From Argopecten irradians (lineage: Eukaryota > Mollusca > Bivalvia > Pectinida > Pectinidae): a stretch of 64,000 nt of DNA. The notes below the pieces were generated by a model. That model made no database searches. It worked only from the letters and a program-made list of their open reading frames with translations, and was not told the DNA's origin. Every line of letters begins with the position of its first letter. Within the stretch, counting starts at the first letter, position 1. Below are positions 32,364 to 42,426 of this stretch, in pieces. The position numbers and the translations under genes are program-made. Where the stretch lies: contig NC_091142.1 in assembly GCF_041381155.1 (NCBI RefSeq), positions 31,671,528 through 31,735,527 on the forward strand. The letters run 5' to 3'.

Positions 32364-33617
32364 TATTTTTAAGTCATCTAACCCGAAGGGTCAGGATGAC
32401 CTATAGTCGTCATGTTTCGTCCGTCGTCGTCCGCCGTGCGTTAACTTTTCACATTTTGAATTTCTTCTCAAGTTCTACCAGTGCGATTTGGCTGAAACTT
32501 GCATGAAATGATCCTGACATGGTCCCGACAAAGTGTTGTTATTTTTCGGGTCGATCCGAAATCCAAGATGGCCGCCAAAGCCGCCATCTTGAAAACACAT
32601 TTTGAACTTCTCAAGTTCTGCCGGTGCGATTAGGCTGAAACTTGCATGAAATGATCCTGACATGGTCCCGACAAAGTGTTGTTATTTTTCGGGTCGATCC
32701 GAAATCCAAGATGGCCGCCACAGCCGCCATCTTGAAAATACATTTTGAACTTCTTCTCAAGTTCTACCGGTGCAATTAGGCTGAAACTTGCATGAAATGA
32801 TCCTGACATGGTCCCGACAAAGTGTTGTTACTTTTCGGGTCGATCCGAAATCCAAGATGGCCGCCACAGCCGCCATCTTGAAAACACATTTTGAACTTCT
32901 TCTCAAGTTCTACCGGTGCAATTAGGCTGAAACTTGCATGAAATGATCCTGACATGGTCCCGACAAAGTGTTGTTATTTTTCGGGTCGATCCGAAATCCA
33001 AGATGGCCGCCACAGCCGCCATCTTGAAAACACATTTTGAACTTCTTCTCAAGTTCTACTGGTGCGAATTGGCTGAAACTTGCATGAAATGATCCTGACA
33101 TGGTCCCGACAAAGTGTTGTTATTTTTCGGGTCAATCCGAAAACCAAGATGGCCGCCACAGCCGCCATCTTTAAAACACATTTTGAACTTCTTCTCAAGT
33201 TCTACCAGTGCGATTTGGCTGAAACTTGCATGAAATGATCCTGACATGGTCCCGACAAAGTGTTGTTATTTTTCGGGTCAATCCGAAATCCAAGATGGCC
33301 GCCACTGCCGCCATCTTGAAAACACATTTTGAACTTCTCAACTTCTGGCTGAAACTTGCCTGAGATGATCCTGACATGGATCGACAAAGTATTGTTACAT
33401 CTCTGGTTGATCCCAAGTTGAAGAACGCTACTATGACACTTTATCTAATTAAATTCCTATATGTTTAGGCCCTTTGGCCTCTTGTTTGAAATAAAATTTG
33501 TGGAAGGAAATGGAAAATGATCCTGACATGGTCCTGACAAAGTGACACCATATGAAATTAATTTTACTATTACCAAGGTAGTCAGATGACCGTTAAAGCC
33601 CTTTGGGCCTCTTGTTT
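32364..33617 (+). mobile_element. H2 Helentron-like element, complete
   Basis: The 5' palindrome is AAGTCATCTAACCCGAAGGG...ATGACC, followed by CGTCCGTCGTCGTCCG. Then come six tandem units of ~146 bp (starts near 32,469, 32,613, 32,759, 32,905, 33,051 and 33,197) and a degenerate seventh. Each unit carries CAAGATGGCCGCC...GCCGCCATCTTG. The 3' part has AGTCAGATGACCG, the inverse of the 5' CATCTGAC, the hairpin GGCCCTTTGGGCC (GCCCTTTGGGC) and CTCTTGTTT. Minus frames beginning MSGSFHASFS are translations of the units, not genes. Confidence 0.85.
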
Positions 33618-33664
33618 AGATATGCAATTAATAATTCTAAGCACTTTTTTATTAAAGTTTAAAC

Positions 33665-34074
33665 TTTTTTTAGGTCACCTGAGACGAAGTCTCAAGTGAC
33701 CTATTCTAATCGCCTTTTGTCCGTCGTCGTGCGTCGTATGTCCGTAAACAATTTACATTTACAACTTCTTCTCAAAAACTGCTGAAGCAATTTCAATGAA
33801 ATTTTGCACAAACCTTCTAAGGTGTAAGGCCAATCAAAATTGTGAATTATATGGTCCCCACCCCCCAGGGGGCTGTGGGAGGGGCCAAAAGGGGTAAAAT
33901 TGAGTAAAATTTCAAAAATCTTCTTCTCTACTCACAGATGTGGTAGAATCAAATACTTTTCATAAATAGAAAGGTCTAAAGGTCCTTTACAAAAATTGTG
34001 AATTATATGACCCTGGGGTCTCTAGTTTCCCCCTGGGGAGGGGGTTAATTTTACTGTAGTTTATATTGGGAAAA
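33665..34074 (+). mobile_element. H1 Helentron-like element, 5' part (split by DIRS)
   Basis: It begins TTTTTTAGGTCACCTGAGAC with the palindrome GGTCACCTGAGAC/GTCTCAAGTGACC, then CGTCCGTCGTCGTGCG and the first ~320 bp unit. It breaks off at TATATTGGGAAAA; the matching continuation ACACATTTTTG begins at about 40,983. An uninterrupted copy at 59,263-60,976 shows the empty site. Confidence 0.9.
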
Positions 34075-34294
34075 TAAAGAGTCTATGCAATAGACGATTT
34101 TTTACACGATTCAAATTTACCGCCTCCTTGTAGTCGTTTCAAATTTACCGCCTCTGCGTATATATTTGATTACTTCTGATTGGCTTATCAGCTCACGTGA
34201 CCACGCTTTGTTTATGAGTTTGCGCACTACTCATTTCAGCGGACAGAAAAAATTTTCACAGGCGCCATTAATCGGTTCTATCAACATTTCATTA
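34075..34294 (+). repeat. DIRS split repeat A1
   Basis: 220 bp, starting TAAAGAGTCTATGCAATAGA, where GTCTATGCAATAGAC can fold. It is the same as A2 except CGGTTC for CGATTC. Confidence 0.95.
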
Positions 34295-34448
34295 TTTGCA
34301 CTTTCAAGTACTCTTTTGACTTCATATCTGTCAACGACATGTAACTATTTGGCAGTGATCATCAATTTTCGTTTCCGGGTAAGTTTGTTTACTTTTCTTC
34401 GCTTGATTAAGCTCAAAACCAGGTCACAAGGCCAAGGCCACATCTGTC

Positions 34449-35021
34449 ATGTCTGACCTAGCTCATGTTTTGGTACTCGGCCACAGTTTTATCGCTCGTT
34501 TGGAAAAGTTTATACAGGCATCCCCATCGCGTGATAATTTTGGCTTCTCAAACGATGTTGTTCATCTGGTTGGGATTCCGGGTGCTAATATCGCTCGTTT
34601 AGTTTCCCGTTTTCACCGTTACGCTTCCAGTTCTTATAAGCTTGTTTGTTTACAATGCGGCGGTAATGATCTCAGTAGGCCGAACTTTCAGCCCAACCAA
34701 GTCGTCGCTGCGATTATTGATTTCGTGCATAGTCTTCTTCGTTGTGGTGTTCAAAAAGTTGCTGTGTGTCAGTTATTTCGCCGTGAACGGACGCGTCGGC
34801 ATAAAGGGGATGTTCCTATTTCTGTTTACAATGCGCGGGTGGCCGAGACTAATGACTTGCTGGCTCGTAGTTTGGAGATACCTGGAGTAGTATTTTGGAA
34901 ACATACACGTGAGATTTGGAATGAAAACGAACTTCTGTGTCAAGATGGTGTGCATTTTCATAATATGAAGCCATATTATAGGTCAATCAAAGGTTGTATC
35001 TTATACTCCCTCAAACGTTAA
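34449..35021 (+). CDS. SGNH hydrolase-like protein (DIRS leader ORF)
   Basis: An intact 190-residue frame in the 5' part of the DIRS element. It shows the SGNH blocks in order: VLGHSFIARL (nucleophile Ser13 in block I), a Gly in GIPGANIARL (block II), QCGGNDLS (Asn73, block III) and DGVHFH (Asp166 and His169, block V). This fold includes lipases, esterases and acetylhydrolases. Ngaro elements are known to carry such a domain, usually, as I recall, downstream near the RT/recombinase rather than upstream of Gag. The substrate is unknown; a membrane or acyl-ester role is speculation. No signal peptide. Its catalytic residues are complete while pol is broken. Confidence 0.85.
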   Translation: MSDLAHVLVLGHSFIARLEKFIQASPSRDNFGFSNDVVHLVGIPGANIARLVSRFHRYASSSYKLVCLQCGGNDLSRPNFQPNQVVAAIIDFVHSLLRCGVQKVAVCQLFRRERTRRHKGDVPISVYNARVAETNDLLARSLEIPGVVFWKHTREIWNENELLCQDGVHFHNMKPYYRSIKGCILYSLKR

Positions 35022-35822
35022 TTTGTTTCCCATAGTTATCAGGAGTTGTCTCCCTTCCCCCTGTGTTGGTTTGCAACAGGCACTTGGCCTGACATCTAGG
35101 TATTTCTACAGTATTAAGACAATTTGATTTATTTATGTACCATTCTGTTCAAGAATCAAGACATTCCACATTTTCTATAAGATCTATCAATAACAATAAG
35201 ATCTAAAAAAAAAAAAAAAAAAAAAAAAGTTTTTGTACACAGCTTCTCGGGGCTTTGTTCGCCATTTTGGCTTACATATACGCCATATATCTGTTTAGGC
35301 AGAGGTGTAAACCCTGGGTTGCTTTGTCGTGTACCCGTTATTCTGCCTTTGTGCCCGCGTTCATCTCAAAAACATTATAATTTTATTTGCCTAAGTGCCC
35401 GCGTACATTTATTAGTTGTTTTGTTGTCATTATTGATTCAATATACTATCATTATAATCTTAATTTTGTTTTGTTTATTCTTTTTACATTAAGAGCACCA
35501 ATTTGTTACCCCTTTATTATTGGAATTTCTGATATAATTTTTAATTGAATAATAACAGTTCTTTAACTATATATATATAGAGATAATGTTTACTTACAAT
35601 TACAATTATTTATTTAAGGTCACAAGTTCGCAGTTACATTATTAATTTCAATGTTTGTTTTCTTTGTTCTTAATAATTGGGGACTTACTCTGGAATTATC
35701 AAAGTTCAAGTCTACAAAAGCGTCATGTTATTTTATGCACAATTTTGATTTAATTTTAACTAAGGAATTCTTGTGAACTTCATTATTGCTGGCCACACTT
35801 ATTTAATTCCAGATACTCCATA
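35022..35822. other. DIRS non-coding spacer between hydrolase and Gag
   Basis: AT-rich, with an A-run of about 24 at 35,205-35,228 and a short (TA)n at 35,570. No ORF. Confidence 0.6.
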
Positions 35823-37017
35823 ATGCCTCCTAAGCGTCGAGCTGCCCTGCAAAACCAATATGTCAATGCTACAGTGTCAAAACGGAGTCGAATCAACCAG
35901 GCGTCAGCCTCTACAGCAACATCAGCTTCTGGGGCCGAGCCTACTATTCCTGTCTCCAGTTCACCAGAGGTCACGATGGCCTCCTCACAATTACAGGGCC
36001 TCATCAGAGAAGCCTTTGAAGCCGGGATGCAGGAGGCTCGTGCACACATTCATCCCCCTGCTCAGCCAATAGATGTACCTGTGCCCAATGCCTCTGCTGT
36101 TCAAACAGCAAGCAGCAACACCAACAACAGTCGAGTTAACCACATCCCCACCCAGCACCCAGTTTACTGCAACAACTGTGACTGCCAACATGTCAAGTGC
36201 CCCATCCACAACAATGGCTATTGGTGAGGGCATTTTTCCAGCCAACTCTCATGATGACGTAGAGACAGACACTGACAATTCGAGGCATTTCGTGTCTCAA
36301 TCTTTACCCTTACATTTGATGGTCTCTGACATTGTTCGACAAAAGATTTTGGCAAATAAATTCGTTGACATGAGCACGTTAACAGATAAAGACACTGATG
36401 GGAACATGACTATGGTCATCAACACCAATGATGACAAACCATCCTTTCAGCTAGTCAGGAAATCTGGTCCACCAAAGACTCTATCAATAGATGAATGGAC
36501 AAATCATTTTAATATATTTATTGCTGTGTTTTGTAGCATAGATGCTAACAAAGAGGTTTTTCCCAAACTGCTTAAATACATGTCGATGGTCCGTCATCTG
36601 GCAGCAAAACATGCAGACTGGCGATATTATGACAAAACATTTAGAATGTTGATGGCCAACCCTGCATGTCATCTTCGCTGGGATGAATGCCAAATGGAAT
36701 TGTGGCAGGAGGCCATGTCGCGTCGCGCAAACTTGTCTCAAAATACAAATGTCTGTCATCGCTACGCGCGTGGTGAATATTGCAGTGGGTGCAAATTTCT
36801 GCACAAATGTGGAGTTTGTGGGGCGAAACATGCCAGCTCTAATTGCCCGGTTTTGGGCTATCAGGGCAACCAAGGGTCATCTACCCATGGCAATTTTCGT
36901 CCCCCTCACTTTCGCTTTCGTGGGCCACGCTTCGGCCAACGTTTCAACAATCCATCCAACTACCGCTTCCCCTATCGTGGAAATGCCCGCGGGCATCAAT
37001 GGCGCTTCGGACAATAA
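35823..37017 (+). CDS. DIRS Gag-like protein, in two overlapping frames
   Basis: The frame starting MPPKRRAALQNQYVNATVSK at 35,823 ends at 36,227. A +1 frame, open from before 36,073, carries on to 37,017. The first part is a basic, disordered N-terminus. The second has a helical domain (LSIDEWTNHFNIFIAVF, LLKYMSMVRHLAAKHADWRY), then a Cys/His cluster typical of DIRS Gag (CHRYARGEYCSGCKFLHKCG, then CGAKHASSNC) and an Arg/Gly/Phe-rich tail. Either a frameshift mutation lies in the Thr/Ser/Asn-rich overlap (36,073-36,227) or expression uses frameshifting. The overlap is low in complexity, so I cannot place the site. Confidence 0.8.
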
Positions 37018-37930
37018 AGTAATCTCGCCGGTTGATCCAGTATTTCTTGCTCGTGCCCTTCAGGGTTATGACCAGGGAAAAGCCTCTTATTTAGTGAATG
37101 GTTTTACTGAAGGTTTTAAATTTCATTTTCAAGGTGAGCCATCTCATGAATTCTGCAATAATCTGGTATCGGCTAAAGATATGCCTGAAATTGTTGACGA
37201 AAAACTGGCTAAAGAAATACAAGCAGGTCGTATTGCAGGCCCATTTCCAAACTCACCATTTTCAACTTTTCATTTAAGCCCTTTAGGGGTTGTTCCTAAG
37301 AAAGAATCCAATAAATTCCGACTCATTCACCACCTTAGTTTTCCAGAGGGTTCTTCTATTAATGATGGTATTCATGAGGAGTTTACGTCGGTACAGTATC
37401 AAACAATTCAGGACGCAATATCTTTCTTGAAATGTACTCCAACACCATTTATGGCCAAATCAGATATTGAATCAGCTTTCAGGATTATTCCAATTCACCC
37501 CAGTCAACACCATCTGCTTGGTTTTCATTGGAAAGGTCAATTTTATTTTGATAAATGTCTTCCCATGGGCCTTGCAGAAAGTTGCAGAATTTTTGAGATG
37601 TTTAGCTCTGCTATTGAATGGATCATGTATCAGCGAGGCAGAACATCAGCCATTGTTAAAGTTTTGGATGATTTTTTGTTCATTGAACCTTCTTATGAGA
37701 AATGCCTTTCGAGTTTACAAGATTTTCAATTACTTTGTTCACAGTTAGGGGTTCCCTTGGCAACAGAAAAAACTTTTGGACCGGATAAAATCCTCCCCTT
37801 TCTAGGAATCACTCTTGATGCTATTGTCATGGAATCTCGTCTCCCACAAGACAAACTATCTAAATGTAAAGCTTTATGCCACGATTTCAAATGTCGCAAA
37901 AAAGTCACCTTAAGGAATTACAATCTTTAA
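36983..37930 (+). CDS. DIRS reverse transcriptase
   Basis: I place the start at the ATG at 36,983, overlapping the Gag end by 35 nt in the +1 frame; the longer upstream frame is a shadow of Gag. Blocks in order: LGVVPKKESNKFRLIHHLSF, MAKSDIESAFRIIPIHP (Asp161), LPMGLAESCRIFEMF and VKVLDDFLFI (Asp229-Asp230, the DIRS form of YxDD), then PFLGITLD. All three palm aspartates are present. The frame ends at 37,930 after a one-base loss near TTAAGG (about 37,912). The next frame then carries on with the connection domain, so the original protein was continuous with 37,876-38,907. Confidence 0.9.
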   Translation: MPAGINGASDNKVISPVDPVFLARALQGYDQGKASYLVNGFTEGFKFHFQGEPSHEFCNNLVSAKDMPEIVDEKLAKEIQAGRIAGPFPNSPFSTFHLSPLGVVPKKESNKFRLIHHLSFPEGSSINDGIHEEFTSVQYQTIQDAISFLKCTPTPFMAKSDIESAFRIIPIHPSQHHLLGFHWKGQFYFDKCLPMGLAESCRIFEMFSSAIEWIMYQRGRTSAIVKVLDDFLFIEPSYEKCLSSLQDFQLLCSQLGVPLATEKTFGPDKILPFLGITLDAIVMESRLPQDKLSKCKALCHDFKCRKKVTLRNYNL

Positions 37931-38907
37931 TTGGGACATTACAATTTGCAACTAGTGTCGTGATACCAGGTCGGCCCTTCCTGCGTCGGATGATAGACTT
38001 GACCAAGGGCATAAAGAAATCGGGTCATAAAATTAGACTTAACGCGGGTGGAAGAGCTGATATGGCATTATGGGCTGAATTTTTAGACAAATTTAATGGA
38101 AAAAACTTCTTCTTGTCAGATATATGGGAGACCTCAGAGACAATTCAGCTTTTTACTGATGCCTCAGCTTCTATAACGTCACAGTTGTCAGCTTTAGGCT
38201 ATGTACATAAGCTAAATGGTTTAAACGACCCTACCAAATCCTTCTTTGTTCGCAAGGTCATTCAAGGTGCTACACGTCTGGCCCCTTCTTTCGACACGAG
38301 ACTGCCCATAACTATTCCAATTTTGCATTCACTTTGTGAACAAATCTGCAAAGTTACTAGTTGCCCACACGAGCAGTCTCTCTTAGCAGCGGTCTTTACA
38401 CTAGCATTTTATGCGTTAGCTCGTTTAGGGGAATTGCTAGCATATACTTCAGCGCAAGCTAAGAAATTGTTGCAATTAGCAGATGTTGATGTTGAATTTA
38501 AAGACAAAAGACCAAATCAAATATTTATCACATTTCGTCATTTTAAGCACAACATCAGTGGGAAACCTCACACTATTCCAGTCAAAGCCATGCCCCAGAA
38601 GCATTGTCCAGTGTTATACCTTATCAATTATTTAAAACTTCGTGGTTCTAAAGCAGGATGCCTCTTTCTAACACGCCAAGGACTTCCCTTCCCGCGAAAC
38701 CGTTTTGATTCCCTCGTCCAACAATGCTTGTCACTGTGCCACCTTGATGTGTCACGTTTCAAAGGTCACTCCTTCAGAATTGGGGGGGCATCCTTTGCTG
38801 CAAATTCATTAGGTCTTTCTGATTCCCAAATCCGATCTCTAGGTCGTTGGAAAAGCGACGCTTTTAAAGTCTACATTCGTTCACAAGGTTTGGCAAACAT
38901 TCCGTAA
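37876..38907 (+). CDS. DIRS connection/RNase H vestige fused to tyrosine recombinase
   Basis: Residues 12-90 continue the RT (KELQSLIGTLQFATSVVIPG). RNase H is reduced to its first block IQLFTDASAS (Asp95). It then passes without a break into the recombinase N-terminal domain (SQLSALGYVHKLNGLNDPTK). The catalytic domain is complete: Arg183 in LARLGELL, basic residues in FRHFKHNISGK, His298 and Arg301 in GHSFRIGG, Trp325 in LGRWKSDAF and the nucleophile Tyr333. The rest of RNase H and the first part of the recombinase leader are missing as an in-frame deletion. Cleavage and strand transfer could still work; RNase H could not. Confidence 0.9.
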   Translation: MPRFQMSQKSHLKELQSLIGTLQFATSVVIPGRPFLRRMIDLTKGIKKSGHKIRLNAGGRADMALWAEFLDKFNGKNFFLSDIWETSETIQLFTDASASITSQLSALGYVHKLNGLNDPTKSFFVRKVIQGATRLAPSFDTRLPITIPILHSLCEQICKVTSCPHEQSLLAAVFTLAFYALARLGELLAYTSAQAKKLLQLADVDVEFKDKRPNQIFITFRHFKHNISGKPHTIPVKAMPQKHCPVLYLINYLKLRGSKAGCLFLTRQGLPFPRNRFDSLVQQCLSLCHLDVSRFKGHSFRIGGASFAANSLGLSDSQIRSLGRWKSDAFKVYIRSQGLANIP

Positions 38908-40013
38908 CGTAGGGTACTTGGTAGTGGTTGGTCCCCTGTTGATGTATCTGTCTAGCTAAGATTTTACTAGATTGGGTATTTATCATAGGTGAGAACTATG
39001 GTGGCGGTACGCCCCAGTTCTGTCTAGTGCTTGATAGTTGATGTAATTGTATCTTATTTCCATGTCCAGCTAGTTCTGATCCATAGTGGCGGTACGCCCC
39101 GGTTCAGATTTTTCTGGTCTAATGTTATTTTCAATGTACTTATTATTTGAGAATAGTAGCTGCTCTTGTTTTAATGTTTAGATTACAGTGTTTTATTTTG
39201 TTTTTATTATCTGTTAGATATCCTTTGTGGCGGTACGCCCTGGATCTGGCTGATACTCTTCTAATTAGATTTTGCACGAGCTGTTACATGTGAACAGTAA
39301 GACATATTAAGTTAAATTTTTTACAAAGGTTAAAACTTGTAACCTTACATTATATATGTTTTATATGTTTTTATGCATGTTTTTTATTGTTTAAGGTAAT
39401 GCTCGGATCTTTTGTGGCGGTACGCCCTAGCTCTAGACTAAACTTTCGATGGGATACAAGTCTACATTAAGTGGTCCCAATTTTATGGGACGTAATAGTT
39501 TTGTCTTGTTCATGCAAACTCTCTCCGGTGTTTTTTCTATTTTTGCACTATAATTTATAGCATTCAGTTATTGTTGTAATACACATGCTCAGGCTATCTT
39601 AATACCAGTTAGGTAACACAGCTTTTTGTGGCAGTACTCCTCTTTGTTCAACATGCTAGTTGTTGCTGTTTTATACATTTATATTGATTCAATTTGTCGA
39701 TTATTTTCTTTGTCTAGATTAACAACTATCATTGTGTTGTCGGCTTGAAATAAGTTTGAACAAAATAGTTTATATTCTCCAACCATTTTCACCTATTTAA
39801 CTTACATTTCTGAAGTTTTAACTTGCTTCACTGTTTCCAGTAAGTTCTAGATAGTTTTTTATTCTTTCCTATTTTGCTTTATGTTTTCCACTGGTATTTT
39901 TTCTATAATAATTTTAACTGGTAATCAGGTCTGTAGTTAGTATTTCATTCATACGCAGCAAGGGTGGCGGCAGCTTCATATATTGTGTTATAGGTTATAT
40001 TTATATGAAGCTT
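38908..40013. other. DIRS 3' non-coding region with spaced GTGGCGGTACGCCC motifs
   Basis: Non-coding, AT-rich. The motif GTGGCGGTACGCCC occurs at 39,001, 39,086, 39,227 and 39,414, with a decayed fifth at 39,628. Spacing grows 85, 141, 187, 214. Each copy can form the small hairpin GGCG/CGCC around GTA. Repeat B starts with the related GTGGCG. Confidence 0.85.
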
Positions 40014-40258
40014 TGTGGCGATTTTAAAGCCGCACCTTCACTCATAGTTTTTTGTAAAACCTTATTTTATTGAAAACTTTAATTGAAAGATCATATAATA
40101 AAACTTATCGGCCATCTTTTTTCATTAAGATGTGCCAAGTATTCGCCATATCCTTGTTGCGTTAATTCCTTGAGTGAACAGAGCTTGCTGCTTGTTAGTT
40201 TGTGGTAGGAAGCACAAACTAGGGATGTTAGTGCCTACTATTTGAAGAAGTGGAAAAA
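40014..40258 (+). repeat. DIRS split repeat B1
   Basis: 245 bp, starting TGTGGCGATTTTAAAGCCGC (stem GTGGC...GCCGC). It abuts A2 directly, as in the B1-A2 junction of DIRS circles. Confidence 0.95.
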
Positions 40259-40478
40259 TAAAGAGTCTATGCAATAGACGATTTTTTACACGATTCAAAT
40301 TTACCGCCTCCTTGTAGTCGTTTCAAATTTACCGCCTCTGCGTATATATTTGATTACTTCTGATTGGCTTATCAGCTCACGTGACCACGCTTTGTTTATG
40401 AGTTTGCGCACTACTCATTTCAGCGGACAGAAAAAATTTTCACAGGCGCCATTAATCGATTCTATCAACATTTCATTA
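40259..40478 (+). repeat. DIRS split repeat A2
   Basis: 220 bp, one mismatch to A1. The minus/plus short ORFs here duplicate those in A1. Confidence 0.95.
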
Positions 40479-40741
40479 CCCACCCAGACCACATCCCTGT
40501 TTGTTCTTATTATCCACATTTATTTTATACTCATTGCTTTCTTTGTAGTTCTATGTGTAACATTTATATGTATAATGTAGATTTACTATTGTTATTTTAT
40601 CATTTATTGCATATTGTTCTCTCTCGTAATATTTTGTCACCGCTTTCTTTGTACTTGTATGTGTACCATTTATATGTATAATGTATGTTTGCTATTGTTA
40701 GCATATTGTTCTCTCTTGTAAAATTTCTGGATATTGTACTG

Positions 40742-40986
40742 TGTGGCGATTTTAAAGCCGCACCTTCACTCATAGTTTTTTGTAAAACCTTATTTTATTG
40801 AAAACTTTAATTGAAAGATCATATAATAAAACTTATCGGCCATCTTTTTTCATTAAGATGTGCCAAGTATTCGCCATATCCTTGTTGCGTTAATTCCTTG
40901 AGTGAACAGAGCTTGCTGCTTGTTAGTTTGTGGTAGGAAGCACAAACTAGGGATGTTAGTGCCTACTATTTGAAGAAGTGGAAAAA
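40742..40986 (+). repeat. DIRS split repeat B2
   Basis: 245 bp with no difference seen from B1. It ends GAAGAAGTGGAAAAA at the H1 junction. Confidence 0.95.
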
Positions 40987-42305
40987 CACATTTTTGCGCA
41001 TTATTTGGTCATTTGTCATAGGAAATGAGTCAAATGTTGTCAGAATTATCAGTATGAGAGAAGGCCATTTAATCCTATTAACAAATTTTCAATGACTGAC
41101 CCCCAGGGGCCTTAGGGGCGGGGTCAAAATGGGTCAAATAGGCTAAAACTTCAAAAATCTTCTTCTGAAATTCTGGAAATGGTAGAATCAAATACTTTTC
41201 ATAAATAGAAAGGTCTTAAGGTCCTTTACAAAAAATGTGAATTATATGACCCTGGGGTCTCACGTTTCCTCCCTGGGGAGGGGGTCAAGTTTACTATAGT
41301 ATATATAGGGAAAACACATTTATGAGCATGTTTTGCTCAATTTTCATTGGAAACGAGTCAAACTTGGTTAGAATTATAAGCCTGAGATAGCATTTTAATA
41401 TCATATCCACATTGGTCCTAGCCGACCCCCTGGGGGCAGAGGGGCGGGGCTAAGAAAAGGGTCAAATAGGCTAAAACTTCAAAAATCTTCTTCTGAAATT
41501 CTGGAAATGGTAGAATCAAATACTTTTCATAAATAGAAAGGTCTCGAGATCCTTTACCAAAATTGTGAATTATATAAGACCCTGGTGTCTCGCGTTTCAT
41601 TTACTATAGTTTATATAGGAAAAACACATTAATGAACATTTTTTGCTCAATTTTCATAGGAAATGAATCAAACTTGGTTAGAATTATTAGCCTGAGATAG
41701 CATTTTAATATCATATCCATATTGGTCCAGGCCGACCCCCTGGGGGCAGAGAGGCGGGGCCAAAAAAGGTCAAATAGGCTAAAACTTCAAAAATATTCTT
41801 TTAAAATTCTGGAAATGGTATAATCAAATACACTTTATAGATGAAAAGGTCTTAAAGTTTGTTTATAAAAATTGTAAATTATATGACCCTGGGATCTCCT
41901 GTTTCCCCTTGGGGAGGGGGTCAAGTTTACTATAGTTTATATAGGAAATACACATTAATGAACATTTTTTGCTCAATTTTCATAGGAAATGAGTCAAACT
42001 TGGTTAGAATTATTAGCCTGAGATAGCATTTTAATATCATATCCACTTTGGTCCTGGCCGACCTCCTGGGGGCAGAGGGGCGGGGCTAAAAAGGGGTAAA
42101 AATGATTAAAATTTCAAAAAATACCTCTAAGTTCACAGGTTTGATGGAAGCAAATACTCTTCATAGTCTAAAAAGTCAAATTTATAAATCACTGACCAAC
42201 TTCAAGGCCCAGCATATGGTGTTTATATGTCTTTAATTTGTTTCGTTATTTGTTTCATTATAAATTCTAACTCAGGTGACCGTTAAGGCCCATGGGCCTC
42301 TTGTC
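40987..42305 (+). mobile_element. H1 Helentron-like element, 3' part (split by DIRS)
   Basis: Four tandem units of ~310 bp, each with GACCCCCTGGGGGCAGAGGG or a variant plus GCGGGGC. Then come CTCAGGTGACCG (inverse of the 5' GGTCACCTGAG), the hairpin GGCCCATGGGCC and CTCTTGTC. Together with 33,665-34,074 it makes a complete H1 of about 1.7 kb. Confidence 0.9.
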
Positions 42306-42426
42306 TATTATTGTTATACTGTAAAGTATGTAACTCTTGTTACTAAAAAAATGAAAAGTCAATCTGCCGTATAGTTAAGAGTTCGTCAACCGACAATATG
42401 TCGTACACAACACTAATTTAATCGGG

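Larger units (their letters stand above)
34075..40986 (+). mobile_element. DIRS-order (Ngaro/PAT-like) retrotransposon with split direct repeats
   Basis: The layout is A1 (34,075-34,294), coding region, B1 (40,014-40,258), A2 (40,259-40,478), spacer, B2 (40,742-40,986). A1 and A2 differ at one base in 220; B1 and B2 look identical over 245. This A-B-A-B split repeat, with a tyrosine recombinase instead of a DDE integrase and no TSD, defines PAT/Ngaro-type DIRS elements. The encoded parts in order are an SGNH hydrolase-like protein, Gag, RT, an RNase H vestige and the recombinase. It is inserted in H1 at an AAAA site. Near-identical repeats imply a recent insertion, although pol is damaged. 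Confidence 0.93.

Noticed and set aside
31940..32506. 188-codon plus ORF as a host gene
   Set aside because: Its first 70 codons are the antisense RepA frame and the rest runs into H2.
32475..33416. Several minus ORFs beginning MSGSFHASFS
   Set aside because: Each is a read-through of the ~146 bp H2 tandem unit; they recur with the unit and at 42.8 kb.
36683..36982. N-terminal extension of the DIRS RT frame
   Set aside because: It lies entirely over the Gag zinc-cluster region in another frame; the RT is better started at 36,983.
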